Part shown: piece after piece, positions 26,905-34,836 of the stretch
Position numbering within the stretch: position 1 is the first letter of the stretch
How the letters are laid out: every line of letters starts with the position of its first letter
Assembly: GCF_002931235.1 (NCBI RefSeq)
Contig: NZ_PSTT01000071.1
Coordinates: 62,001 to 126,000, forward strand
DNA: 64,000 bases
Direction: 5' to 3'
Origin: Subtercola sp. Z020
Lineage (GTDB): Bacteria > Actinomycetota > Actinomycetes > Actinomycetales > Microbacteriaceae
Translations under genes and position numbers: made by a program
Notes under the pieces: model-generated
Databases searched by the model: none
What the model was told of the DNA's origin: nothing
What the model saw: the letters and a program-made list of their open reading frames with translations, nothing else

Positions 26905-27618
26905 CTAGAATCCACGCCAGTCGCCCGGCGGAAAGACGATCGCGGCGACCCGGCCGACGATGTCGTTCCGACCGACCATCTTGAGACAGTCGCTGCCCGA
27001 ACTGCCGCCCCGGCACGCGAAGATCGAGTCGTTCGAGTTCGACCGATGGTCGCCCAGCACGAAGTACTGCCCCTCAGGAACGGTGAGCTCGCCGAAGCAC
27101 CGCTCCGACACCGGGGAGGTCGAACAGTCGAACGAGCCCGCGACGAACGGATAGTCGGCGTACACGTACGGCTCGTCGAGCGGCACCCCGTCGACGAGCA
27201 CCCGGCCCTCGGCGTCGCAGCACGACACCGTCTGCCCCGGCCCCGCGATCACCCGCTTCACCAGCGTGTGGTCGAGGTTCGGGCCGATCCCGACGAGCCC
27301 GCCCACCCACCGCGCCGCGTAGACGAAGGGGTTCGAGGGGGCGGGGGTCGCCTCGCCCCAGAGGTCTGAGGCCGTGAAGACGACGATGTCGCCGTCGTGC
27401 GGGTCGCCGAAGTCCAACGACACCCGGTCGACCAGCAGCCGATCGCCGATCGAGAGGGTCTGCTGCATCGACCCCGAGGGCACGTAGTAGACCTTCACGA
27501 TGAACGCCTGCACCAGCGCCAGCACGACGAAGGCGGCGAGGAGGTTGAACCAGAAGCTGCCGGTGATGCGCCGGATGCCCGTGCGGGCCGGTCGCCTGGC
27601 CGGCGGTTCTGCGGTCAC
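26905..27618 (-). CDS. lepB: Type I signal peptidase
   Basis: The 237-residue protease has one N-terminal membrane helix (about residues 23-41). Catalytic Ser 50 is in VPSGSMQQTL and catalytic Lys 121 in LVKRVIAGPG; the box GDIVVF and the late GDHRSNSNDS are also present. Two Cys pairs in the extracytoplasmic part (SCCDAEG, DCSTSPVSERC) are unusual extras. It overlaps the HprK-like gene by four bases, so it may be a dedicated peptidase for that system. The gene name reflects the family; another housekeeping copy may exist elsewhere. Confidence 0.93.
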   Translation of the reverse strand: MTAEPPARRPARTGIRRITGSFWFNLLAAFVVLALVQAFIVKVYYVPSGSMQQTLSIGDRLLVDRVSLDFGDPHDGDIVVFTASDLWGEATPAPSNPFVYAARWVGGLVGIGPNLDHTLVKRVIAGPGQTVSCCDAEGRVLVDGVPLDEPYVYADYPFVAGSFDCSTSPVSERCFGELTVPEGQYFVLGDHRSNSNDSIFACRGGSSGSDCLKMVGRNDIVGRVAAIVFPPGDWRGF

Positions 27619-28778
27619 GACACACCGGCCGGGCGCAGCAGGCCCGCGGAGACCAGCTCGTCGACAGCGGCCGACACGAGCTCACCCGAAGACCCGGAGG
27701 GCGCGTCACCGTGGGTCGCCACCACGGCCCCTGCAAGGTCGTCGAGCGTCGCCCCCCAGACCGCCGTCTCGAAGATGGCCGGGGCGATACCGGCCAGCAC
27801 CCGAACGACCGAGTCGTTCAGCACGATCAGCGAGTCGCCGTCTCTCACGGCGTCGTCGAAGACGGCGTACAGCAGCTCGGCGGAGGCTCGGCGGGTCGCA
27901 TCAGGGTCCGCCGCATCAGGCTCCACCGCATCGGGCTCCACCGCATCCGCCGCCCCACCCGCAGCACCCGCCGCCGCGAAGATCCCCGCGAACACGTCGA
28001 CCAGCGTCTCCGCCTCGAGGTAGCTGACCTGCCGGAGCCCTCCGCACCGGTCGAGAATCCCCTGCAGGCGCTGCAGCGGGCGCCCGCGTTCGGCGAGGTA
28101 GCTCACCTGCGGCACCAGTTCGCCGATGGCCTCCGCCAACCCGGTGCTCCGGATGCTCGGCAGCCCCGTGCCGTCGCCCCCCGTGCGGCGGTCGAGCATC
28201 ACCACGCCGACGAGCCTCAGCGGTACGGCCGGTGGCGGCAGCAGACCGAGCTCAGAGGGCGAGACCTGCCGCTTCCACCGCTCGGGCGCCGGCTGCTTCA
28301 CCGAGAGCGGCTTCGCGTAGGGCAGCACGGTGAGGTCGTCGTTGACCCCGAGAGTCTCGTCGGTGACGTAGCCGAACTGCCGGCCGAGCGCGATCGACGC
28401 CGTGGTCTTGCCGCGGCCGGAGGGGCCGACGAAAGCGATCACCGCGCCCGTGCTGAGGTCGGCCACCGCTCCGGCGTGCAGCATCACGAGGTCGTTGCGG
28501 CGGGTGTCGATGGCCCGGCGGGTGAGCAGGCCCGACAGACGGTCTTCGAGTTCACCGAAGCTGTTCGCGACCAGCTCGGCACCAGCATCCGGAGCCGAAG
28601 ACGGCGCCCTGAGTTCGGCCCGCACCTCGGCCCCCGGCATCGTCGGGGCGGCGGTGACGAGCCGCCCGCCGCACCACTCCCAGGCCCGCGCCACCTGCTC
28701 TGCCTCTGCATCTGTGACACCCGACAGCGAGACCGCGAACGGAACGCCGAGGCAGCTGACTTCGACGAGGTGCGTCAT
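27615..28778 (-). CDS. HPr-kinase-like P-loop protein fused to a PqqD-like domain
   Basis: The 387-residue protein starts at ATG 28778 (MTHLVEVSCLGVP); the open frame upstream has no similarity. Residues 90-260 show the HprK-related fold: VMLHAGAV around His 101, Walker A GPSGRGKTT at 118-126, TDETLGV (Asp-Glu 140-141) and VLPYAKPLSVK, as in HprK-related kinases of peptide-modification and EPS loci. A linker with VEPDA repeats (280-294) follows. Residues about 303-385 (DGDSLIVLNDSVVRVLAG, TLDDLAGAVV, VDELVSAGLL) match PqqD-like peptide-chaperone domains. No acceptor peptide gene is obvious nearby. Function as a peptide Ser/Thr kinase is inference; nucleotide binding is well supported. Confidence 0.78.
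   Translation of the reverse strand: MTHLVEVSCLGVPFAVSLSGVTDAEAEQVARAWEWCGGRLVTAAPTMPGAEVRAELRAPSSAPDAGAELVANSFGELEDRLSGLLTRRAIDTRRNDLVMLHAGAVADLSTGAVIAFVGPSGRGKTTASIALGRQFGYVTDETLGVNDDLTVLPYAKPLSVKQPAPERWKRQVSPSELGLLPPPAVPLRLVGVVMLDRRTGGDGTGLPSIRSTGLAEAIGELVPQVSYLAERGRPLQRLQGILDRCGGLRQVSYLEAETLVDVFAGIFAAAGAAGGAADAVEPDAVEPDAADPDATRRASAELLYAVFDDAVRDGDSLIVLNDSVVRVLAGIAPAIFETAVWGATLDDLAGAVVATHGDAPSGSSGELVSAAVDELVSAGLLRPAGVS
27897..27941 (-). repeat. VEPDA-coding tandem repeat in the HprK-PqqD linker
   Basis: Three 15-base units encode VEPDA, VEPDA and ADPDA, at the junction between the kinase and PqqD-like domains. The unit length is a multiple of three, so the linker can change length without loss of frame. 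Confidence 0.65.
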
Positions 28779-28807
28779 GCCCCCCACGCTAGCGCACACG
28801 CCCGGCG

Positions 28808-30115
28808 CTACGAGGAGGGCTTCGTGAGTCCCCAGCGGGGGTAGAGAACCTCGTACCCGCGGGTCAGGCCACCATCGAGCGCGACGTTGTCGTGGCTGCT
28901 GTCGGGGATCTCCGTGTAGGTCGCCGTGATGCCTGCGGCGACCGCGGCGTCGTAGGTGCGCTTCACCCCCGGGAGCGCCTCCGAGTCGTTCGCTCCCACG
29001 GCGAAGACCCCCACCGAGTCCGGATATTTCGTCTTCGACATGATGGTCTTCGGCCACACCGCCTCATAGGCGGCCTGGTCGCCGCCGAACACCCGGGAGA
29101 GCGTCGAGCGATCGTCGACGCCCTGGTACTCGTCACCCGACAGGTCGACGACGTTGCCGAACACCTCGGGGTACTTCGCGCCGAAGTAGGCCGCGCACAT
29201 GCCGCCGTTCGAGAAGCCCAGAACGGTCCAGTCCTTCGGGTCGTCAGAGACCGCGAAGTGCGACTTCACCCACGGAACGACGTCTTTCATGATGTAGGTC
29301 TCGACGTTGCCCATGGAGGTGTCGAGGCACAGCGGGTCTTTCGAATCGTCGCCGAGCTGGTCGGGGTTCACGACGATCGGGCCGAGCCCGTTGTCGGCCG
29401 CCGCCATCTTGTCGAGGATGGCCTTCGGGTCGTCGAGGCCCGGGCTGCCCGGTTGGCCGTTCAGCTGGATGATCACCGGCAGTTTCGGCTTCGATGCCAC
29501 CAGCCCCGCCGGCGGAACGTAGGCCAGCGCCGTGCGGGCGACGAACCCCGATGCCGAGTTCGGAATGTCGACGGTACCGAGCGAACCGGTGGCCGGCAGG
29601 TCGGCGGGAGCCTTCCACGATTCGTACAGCGGGGTGTTCGGGTCGATGCCGGGGTCGGCGGTCGACGGGGCGCCCAGGTCGAGCGGCTTCTCGTTCGTGA
29701 CCCCGAGGAACGCTGCGACCGTCTTGTCGAGCCCGAACGCCGCGTTCACGCCGAGCGTTCCGGTGAGCACGAAGACGAGGATCGACACCGCGGCGATCAC
29801 CTTGCGCCACCACCGGGAGAGCCACAGGTTCACCACCGCCACAGCGACAGCCGCGAAGGTCAGGATGATCCAGGTGTCGACGATCGGCGAGAGCCGCGTG
29901 CCGAAGAGATTCAGCACATTGACGGTGAGCAGGATCGTGAGGGCGCCGATCAGCGCACCCGAGACGGCACCGATGCTCGCCGTCAGCACCCAGCGCACGG
30001 TGGGCCGCCGAATGAGCAGGTAGAGCACCAGGGCGATGCTGATGCCGCTCATCGTGGCGATCAGCGGCGCGTTGACGATGTTCAGGCTCAGGATGGCGTC
30101 GCTCACTCTCCACAT
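28808..30115 (-). CDS. Membrane-anchored esterase (alpha/beta hydrolase, antigen-85/EsteraseD-like)
   Basis: The 435-residue protein has four N-terminal membrane helices within residues 8-150 (for example IATMSGISIALVLYLL and TWIILTFAAVAVAVVNLW). The exported hydrolase domain has VIIQLNGQPG, the nucleophile elbow GFSNGGMCAAYFG, an acid region VGANDSEALPG, and a catalytic His in SSHDNVA. The fold matches putative esterases related to mycobacterial mycolyltransferases. Start choice is uncertain (ATG 30115, ATG 30124 or GTG 30109). It lies 29 bases upstream of the HprK-like gene on the same strand, so co-transcription with the kinase and signal peptidase is likely. Confidence 0.85.
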   Translation of the reverse strand: MWRVSDAILSLNIVNAPLIATMSGISIALVLYLLIRRPTVRWVLTASIGAVSGALIGALTILLTVNVLNLFGTRLSPIVDTWIILTFAAVAVAVVNLWLSRWWRKVIAAVSILVFVLTGTLGVNAAFGLDKTVAAFLGVTNEKPLDLGAPSTADPGIDPNTPLYESWKAPADLPATGSLGTVDIPNSASGFVARTALAYVPPAGLVASKPKLPVIIQLNGQPGSPGLDDPKAILDKMAAADNGLGPIVVNPDQLGDDSKDPLCLDTSMGNVETYIMKDVVPWVKSHFAVSDDPKDWTVLGFSNGGMCAAYFGAKYPEVFGNVVDLSGDEYQGVDDRSTLSRVFGGDQAAYEAVWPKTIMSKTKYPDSVGVFAVGANDSEALPGVKRTYDAAVAAGITATYTEIPDSSHDNVALDGGLTRGYEVLYPRWGLTKPSS

Positions 30116-30184
30116 TATGGCCATGCCGGCTGTGCTGTAGTGCACAGCGCCCGAGCGGACAAGCCCCCCACTCCGGGAGGTGTT

Positions 30185-30201
30185 CCCGACTCGGGGTCGG
30201 G
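30185..30201. promoter_or_regulatory. Palindrome CCCGAC-TCGGG-GTCGGG
   Basis: Six-base arms with a 5-base spacer lie in the 123-base divergent region between the esterase and the small gene at 30239, about 40 bases before the latter. It is one of several C/G-tract palindromes in EPS-region promoters; a regulator-binding role is inference. Confidence 0.4.
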
Positions 30202-30238
30202 AGTAGCGTGGAAGGGACCCCCTTGGAGGCATACCCGA

Positions 30239-30517
30239 ATGACGTCAGTACTGCAGTTCGGCTCGAACGAGATCGTCGTCAGCGATCCGAACGAGATCAC
30301 CTACCTGAAGGAGATGATCCAGCGGATCGTCTCCGAGGGCCGCACCGAGTGGGTACCGTTCCTCTGCGAACTCGACGACGGCACCCCGCAGACCTTCGAT
30401 CTGCTGGTCACACCCGGTGTTCCCATCTCGATCGTCTCCGACGTTCCCCGTGAGCTCTTCTCCGGCGACGCGGGGATCACGTCAGTATCCAGCCGTCTCG
30501 GATCAGCCGGCGCCTGA
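30239..30517 (+). CDS. Small protein of unknown function (92 aa)
   Basis: The gene starts at ATG 30239 with a GGAGG ribosome-binding site nine bases upstream. The product (MTSVLQFGSNEIVVSDPNEI...) is soluble, with an amphipathic helix (TYLKEMIQRIVSEG) followed by beta strands (EWVPFLCEL, TFDLLVTPGVPISIV). No signal peptide or known family. Its last 41 bases overlap the convergent LuxR-type regulator gene, so the two transcripts are complementary there. Codon use supports it as a real gene. Confidence 0.7.
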   Translation: MTSVLQFGSNEIVVSDPNEITYLKEMIQRIVSEGRTEWVPFLCELDDGTPQTFDLLVTPGVPISIVSDVPRELFSGDAGITSVSSRLGSAGA

Positions 30518-31133
30518 GCTCCATCTTCGTCACCGTCTCCCCGTCGAGCGAATACTTGCGGCGCACGTGGGCGATGTGCGTTCGCACCGTCTCGGCTGAG
30601 AGCCCGAACCGGGCAGCCGTCTCGGGCACGGAGGCGCCGGAACCCGACAGATAGGCGCTGACGATCTCCAGTTCCCGGAGCGTCAGGGCGGGCACCTCGG
30701 GCGTGCGGCCCTCGTCGAGCAGTTCCACCACGGAATCGGAGAGCGTCACGTCGCCCCGGGAGGCTCCGGCAACGGCGGCAGCGACGCTCTCCGAGGGATC
30801 GCTCTGCAGAACGTAGGCGTGGGCGCCCGCGGCCAGCACGCGGCGGATGGCCGGCGCGTAGGTGGTCGCACCGATCACCACGATGCCCGTGCCGTGGGGG
30901 GCGAGGGTGGCGACTTTGGCCGCGGTCGGTGTTCCGTTGCTCAGTTCGTTGTCGAGCAGCACGACGTCGGCCACGCTCTGGTCGCGGTTGTTGTAGACGT
31001 GCCACGACTTCGTCCAACCGTCGACGGACGCGCCGGGAAGCAGGGTCTTCAGCTTCACGCTGATCGCTTCGGCGAGCATCCTGCTCTCGTGCACGACATG
31101 GATGCGGATGCGACGGGGTTTTGCGGGTGCCAC
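30477..31133 (-). CDS. LuxR-type regulator with atypical receiver domain
   Basis: The 218-residue protein starts at GTG 31133 with an AGGAGGAAGAGG ribosome-binding site. The N-terminal receiver-like fold (IHVVHESRMLAEAIS...VADVVLLDNELSNG, VVIGATTYAPAIRRVLAAGAHAYVLQ) keeps the phospho-acceptor-like Asp in LLDNE but has HE in place of the usual acidic pair, so phosphorylation may not control it. The C-terminal HTH (LTLRELEIVSAYLSG, SAETVRTHIAHVRRKYS) is a standard GerE/LuxR helix-turn-helix. It is divergent from BY-kinase 2 across 136 bases and is the best candidate EPS regulator. Confidence 0.88.
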   Translation of the reverse strand: MAPAKPRRIRIHVVHESRMLAEAISVKLKTLLPGASVDGWTKSWHVYNNRDQSVADVVLLDNELSNGTPTAAKVATLAPHGTGIVVIGATTYAPAIRRVLAAGAHAYVLQSDPSESVAAAVAGASRGDVTLSDSVVELLDEGRTPEVPALTLRELEIVSAYLSGSGASVPETAARFGLSAETVRTHIAHVRRKYSLDGETVTKMELRRRLIRDGWILT

Positions 31134-31229
31134 GCTACCTCTTCCTCCTGCCGCTGGGCCGGCCCGGGGTAGCAAAAGCATAGGACATCCATTCAGATGA
31201 CCCGGAAGACCCCCGAAGGCGGCACATGT

Positions 31230-31235
31230 TACGAT
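31230..31235 (+). promoter_or_regulatory. Candidate -10 element (TACGAT) before BY-kinase 2
   Basis: TACGAT preceded by TGT lies 35 bases before the GTG start of the kinase gene, in a relatively A/T-rich patch of the divergent region with the LuxR regulator. No clear -35 is seen. Confidence 0.35.
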
Positions 31236-31269
31236 CGCGAAAACATCAAGCACGCGAGCAGGGGGCACT

Positions 31270-32841
31270 GTGGAGCTGTCGGCGTACCTTCGGATTCTCA
31301 GGAACCACTGGATCGGCATCATCGTCTTCATTGCGCTCGGGGCGGGCGTCGCGTCGGGCTGGTCGATCGTGCAGCCGCGCGTGTACACGGCCGATGCGAG
31401 CGGAATCCTCACCACGGGCGTGAGCACCGACCTCGGCTCCGCGCTCGTGGGTGACAACTACGCGAAGTCGCGGGTGAAGTCGTACCTCAACGTGGCCAAA
31501 TCCCGGGCGGTCGCCAACTACGCGATCGACAAGCTGGGGCTCACGTCGTCGCCGGAATCGCTCATCTCGAGCATCACTGTCGTCAATCCCGAAGACACCG
31601 CCGTGCTGCAGATCTCGGCGCAGGGGTCGACGCCCACCAAGGCACGTGACCTCGCCGAGACCTGGGTCGACGGCATGACCGAGCAGGTCAATGCGCTGGA
31701 GAACGCGTCGGCAGGCGCTGCGACGGGAACGGCGGCAGCCGGCCCCTCGATCGTCACCCTGCAGACCTTGGACTCCGCCGTTCTGCCCACCTCGCCCACC
31801 TCGCCCAACACCCGGCTCGCCATTCTGATCGGCCTGCTCTTCGGCCTCGGCCTCGGCATCGCCTACGCCGTCGTCAGGCACACCCTCGACCGCCGCATCC
31901 GTTCCGTCACCGCTGTGGAGAAGGAGTTCGGGCTGCCCGTCGTCGGAACCGTGCCCTTCGACCGCAACTTCACCGACACGAACCGTCTGGTCGAGCAGAG
32001 CTCCACGTCGAACTACGTCGGCCGGCGCACCGACGACGACGCCGTCTCCGAGGCGATGCGCGAGCTCCGCACCAACCTGCAGTTCATGAACGTCGACAAC
32101 CCGCCCCGCATCATCGTCGTCACGAGTTCTCTCGCCGGTGACGGCAAGTCGACCATCACGGCCAACCTCGCCACCACCATCGCCGCCTCCGGCCAGCGCG
32201 TCGTCGTCGTCGACGGCGACCTCCGCCGACCCACCGTGGCCAAGTCGTTCGACCTCCTCCCCGGCGTGGGCCTCACCGACGTGCTGGTCGGCCGGGCCGA
32301 GATCGAAGACGTGCTGCAGCCCTGGGGAGACTCCGGGCGGCTCGCCGTGATGGGAGCGGGCGTCATTCCGCCGAACCCCAGCGAACTGCTCGGGTCGATG
32401 GCGATGCAGTCACTCCTGAACGAACTCGCCCGCGACGCCATCGTGCTGATCGACGCTCCGCCGCTCATCCCCGTCACCGACGCCGCCATTCTGACCGCCC
32501 GCACCGACGGGGCCCTCATCGTGGCCTCTGTGGGCAAGACCTCGATCGACGCCCTCGGCAAGTCGTTGCAGAACATCGCGAAGGTGAACGGGCGGGCTCT
32601 CGGGGTGATTCTGAACCGGGTGCCGCGCAAGGGATCGAGCAGCGGCTACTACGGGTACCAGTACAAGGGCGACTACTACTCCTCTGAGGCCAACGCCGAG
32701 GGCACCGCCGCCCCGCACGTCGTTCCGGAGTACGCCGACGTGCCCCGGGAGAAGGCGCGCCGCGCGGTACGGGCCGAGCGCGTGGTCACCGAGCCGGAGG
32801 TCGCCGAGGCGCCGGTCGCCCCGACGACTCCGCTCCGCTGA
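31270..32841 (+). CDS. Wzz-type chain-length regulator fused to BY-kinase (paralog 2)
   Basis: The 523-residue protein (GTG 31270) begins MELSAYLRILRNHWIGI with a membrane helix, then the extracellular coil, the PTSPTSPNTRL motif and the second helix. The kinase has GDGKST (Walker A), VVVVDGDLRRPT (Walker A') and VLIDAPPLIPV (Walker B). Its C-terminus contains a Tyr cluster (SGYYGYQYKGDYYSSE) followed by a longer Arg/Glu/Val-rich tail not seen in paralog 1. It leads a plus-strand operon with a phosphatase, a nucleotidyltransferase and a PqqD-like gene, all overlapping or within 15 bases. Confidence 0.93.
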   Translation: MELSAYLRILRNHWIGIIVFIALGAGVASGWSIVQPRVYTADASGILTTGVSTDLGSALVGDNYAKSRVKSYLNVAKSRAVANYAIDKLGLTSSPESLISSITVVNPEDTAVLQISAQGSTPTKARDLAETWVDGMTEQVNALENASAGAATGTAAAGPSIVTLQTLDSAVLPTSPTSPNTRLAILIGLLFGLGLGIAYAVVRHTLDRRIRSVTAVEKEFGLPVVGTVPFDRNFTDTNRLVEQSSTSNYVGRRTDDDAVSEAMRELRTNLQFMNVDNPPRIIVVTSSLAGDGKSTITANLATTIAASGQRVVVVDGDLRRPTVAKSFDLLPGVGLTDVLVGRAEIEDVLQPWGDSGRLAVMGAGVIPPNPSELLGSMAMQSLLNELARDAIVLIDAPPLIPVTDAAILTARTDGALIVASVGKTSIDALGKSLQNIAKVNGRALGVILNRVPRKGSSSGYYGYQYKGDYYSSEANAEGTAAPHVVPEYADVPREKARRAVRAERVVTEPEVAEAPVAPTTPLR

Positions 32842-32854
32842 GCGCGAGCCGGCC

Positions 32855-33568
32855 ATGAGCGAGACGACAACCCCCGGCAGTCCGGGCACGCGGGGCGCCG
32901 ACCCCGCGGCGTTCGGCATCGTCATGGTGTGCGAGGGCAACATCTGCCGCTCGCCGCTCGCCGAACAGTTGATGCGTTCCCGCCTCGGCGAGGCGGGCCT
33001 GTACGCGGCGGTCACCGTCTCCAGCGGCGGGCTGGGCGCCCTCGTGGGCTCCGCGATGGATGCGACGGCGGCCGAGCAGTCCCGCCGGTACCGCGGGCGC
33101 CCCGACGACTTCCGCGCACGCCAGCTGCGGTCGGCGATCGTGAACCCGGCAGACCTCGTTCTGACCATGACCCGTGCCCAGCGCGACGACGTCGTGCAGC
33201 GCTACCCGCGCATCCTGCAGCGCACCTTCACCCTGGTCGAGTTCGCGAAGCTGCTGGCCCTCGACGCCGTCGACCTGCCGGAATCGAACAGCGACTTCGC
33301 TTCCGTCGCCGCCCAGCTCGCCGCATCGGGCCTTCCGGAGCGAGCGCCGGAGATCGCCGGCATGCTCCGCGATCGCACGCGGAGCTACGCGCGACTGCGG
33401 AGCCGCGCCCGCCTGCAGGCCGACGACGACATCGCCGACCCGTACCGCCGGGACCCGCAGGTTCACGAGGCCGTCGCGCAGAAGATCAGCCTGGCCACGG
33501 CGCAGATCGTGCACAACTTCGCGGGCTGGGCTGTCGACTCCGAGGGCAGCGATCGCCTGCGAGCATGA
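32855..33568 (+). CDS. Low-molecular-weight protein tyrosine phosphatase (EPS type, paralog 1)
   Basis: The 237-residue phosphatase has the signature CEGNICRSP (Cys-x5-Arg-Ser) after VMVCEGN, and the general acid Asp in the DIADPYRRDP block near residue 200. A central insertion of about 60 residues (FTLVEFAKLLAL...RAPEIAGMLRDRT) makes it longer than classical 150-residue enzymes, as in other actinobacterial EPS phosphatases. It should dephosphorylate the Tyr tail of the adjacent BY-kinase. The TGA overlaps the ATG of the next gene. Confidence 0.92.
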   Translation: MSETTTPGSPGTRGADPAAFGIVMVCEGNICRSPLAEQLMRSRLGEAGLYAAVTVSSGGLGALVGSAMDATAAEQSRRYRGRPDDFRARQLRSAIVNPADLVLTMTRAQRDDVVQRYPRILQRTFTLVEFAKLLALDAVDLPESNSDFASVAAQLAASGLPERAPEIAGMLRDRTRSYARLRSRARLQADDDIADPYRRDPQVHEAVAQKISLATAQIVHNFAGWAVDSEGSDRLRA

Positions 33569-34503
33569 GCGCCCCGCACCCGGCATCCGCCCAGCTGCTC
33601 AGCACCAGAGACGCTGTCGACCTCGCATCGGCCTGGCTCTGCCATCGGGCGCGCGTGGCCGGAATCCGTGCGCTGCTCGTCAAGGGGCCGGTCGCCGCGC
33701 ACCTCGGATTGCGCAGGGAGAGGGTCTCGGCCGACGCCGACATCCTCGTCGAGCCGGGCAGGGTCGCGGAGTTCGTCGACGCTCTCGCACCGTTCGGCTG
33801 GCACGAGCGCCCGCAGGGTACCGTGCCGCAGCTCGTCGAGGCGCACTCGGTGTCGCTGATCAACGACGACTGGCCGATCGACCTCGATGTGCACGCGTTC
33901 TGGCCGGGCTTTCTCGCCGACAGCGGGCAGGTCTTCGACACTCTCTGGAACAGCCGCATCCACTCGACGCTCGCGGGTGCTGAAGTGACGGCCCCGAGCG
34001 CCGAGAGCATGGCCCTCATTCTGGCGCTGCACTCCCTGCGCCGCCCCCTCGGCAGGGACAGCTCACGGGTCGACGATCTGGCGGCCCTCTCCGCGGCGAC
34101 CCGGCGGGTCGTTCCGGTCGCCACGGGAGAGACCCTGCTGCGGCGCGCACGCGAGCTCGGCGCGACCCAGACGGCGGCTCCCTTCCTAAGGATGCTCGGG
34201 GTGGCGGTTGCCGCCGATCCGGCTCCGAGCCGCGAACTGCAGCTCTGGCGGCTGAAGGCCGAGACCCGCGGCAATGTCAGCGCCTGGCTGATGGAGGCGC
34301 GACGCGCGCGCGGCATCGAACGGGTGCGAGTGGTGCAACGGGCGGTGCTGCCGGGTTCGGCCGAACTGCGTCGGCTGCACCCCGACCTCCCGCCGGGCAT
34401 CCGGGGCCTCGTTCTCGGCTGGACGGGTCGATGGCGTTCTGGCCTCGGGGAGCTGCCCCGCACGGTGCGCGCCCTTCGGAGCGCGCGGGTGGAACGCCCG
34501 TGA
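33565..34503 (+). CDS. Nucleotidyltransferase-fold protein of the PqqD/HprK neighbourhood
   Basis: The 312-residue protein has the minimal nucleotidyltransferase layout: LLVKGPVAAHLGL (Lys-Gly 40-41), then RVSADADILVEP with the Asp-x-Asp pair at 57 and 59, and a third acidic position in PIDLDVHAFW. This matches the uncharacterised nucleotidyltransferase family (NTP_transf_5-like). The helical C-terminal half is rich in Arg and Leu. It is coupled to the phosphatase (ATGA overlap) and to the PqqD-like gene (GTGA overlap). The transferred group and acceptor are unknown. Confidence 0.85.
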   Translation: MSAPHPASAQLLSTRDAVDLASAWLCHRARVAGIRALLVKGPVAAHLGLRRERVSADADILVEPGRVAEFVDALAPFGWHERPQGTVPQLVEAHSVSLINDDWPIDLDVHAFWPGFLADSGQVFDTLWNSRIHSTLAGAEVTAPSAESMALILALHSLRRPLGRDSSRVDDLAALSAATRRVVPVATGETLLRRARELGATQTAAPFLRMLGVAVAADPAPSRELQLWRLKAETRGNVSAWLMEARRARGIERVRVVQRAVLPGSAELRRLHPDLPPGIRGLVLGWTGRWRSGLGELPRTVRALRSARVERP

Positions 34504-34805
34504 CCCGGCCGCTCGGGGATCGAACGACGGTGCGACGCCGCGAGAACGTCGCCGAACTCGAGTCTGCAGACGGCGTCGTCGTTCTGGCGATGGATGCGCC
34601 CCACTGCACACCGTTCCGGCTCACCGGTGGCGGCATGCTGGTTTGGCGGCACCTGACGGCAGACCGGCGGGAGGCTCGCACGGTCGTCGCCGAGGTCGCC
34701 TCAGAGTCCGACTCAGACGCCTCGGAGATCGAGCCTTCCGTACTGCTCTTCCTCGCCGAACTCGTCGACCTCGAACTGGTCGAGGCCCACGAGCGGGCGG
34801 ACTGA
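34500..34805 (+). CDS. PqqD-like small protein
   Basis: The 101-residue product (GTG 34500) has the PqqD-like order: RENVAELESADGVVVLAMDAP, then FRLTGGGMLVWRHLT, TVVAEVASESDSD and a C-terminal LLFLAELVDLELVEAH helix. PqqD domains act as chaperones that deliver a precursor peptide to a modifying enzyme. Stand-alone PqqD-like proteins occur with HprK-related kinases and nucleotidyltransferases in the HPr-rel-A set near EPS loci. Similarity is by pattern and context; the alignment is short, so confidence is moderate. Confidence 0.72.
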   Translation: MTRPLGDRTTVRRRENVAELESADGVVVLAMDAPHCTPFRLTGGGMLVWRHLTADRREARTVVAEVASESDSDASEIEPSVLLFLAELVDLELVEAHERAD

Positions 34806-34836
34806 GCGGCTGGACTGAGCGCGCGGACTGAGGCGG

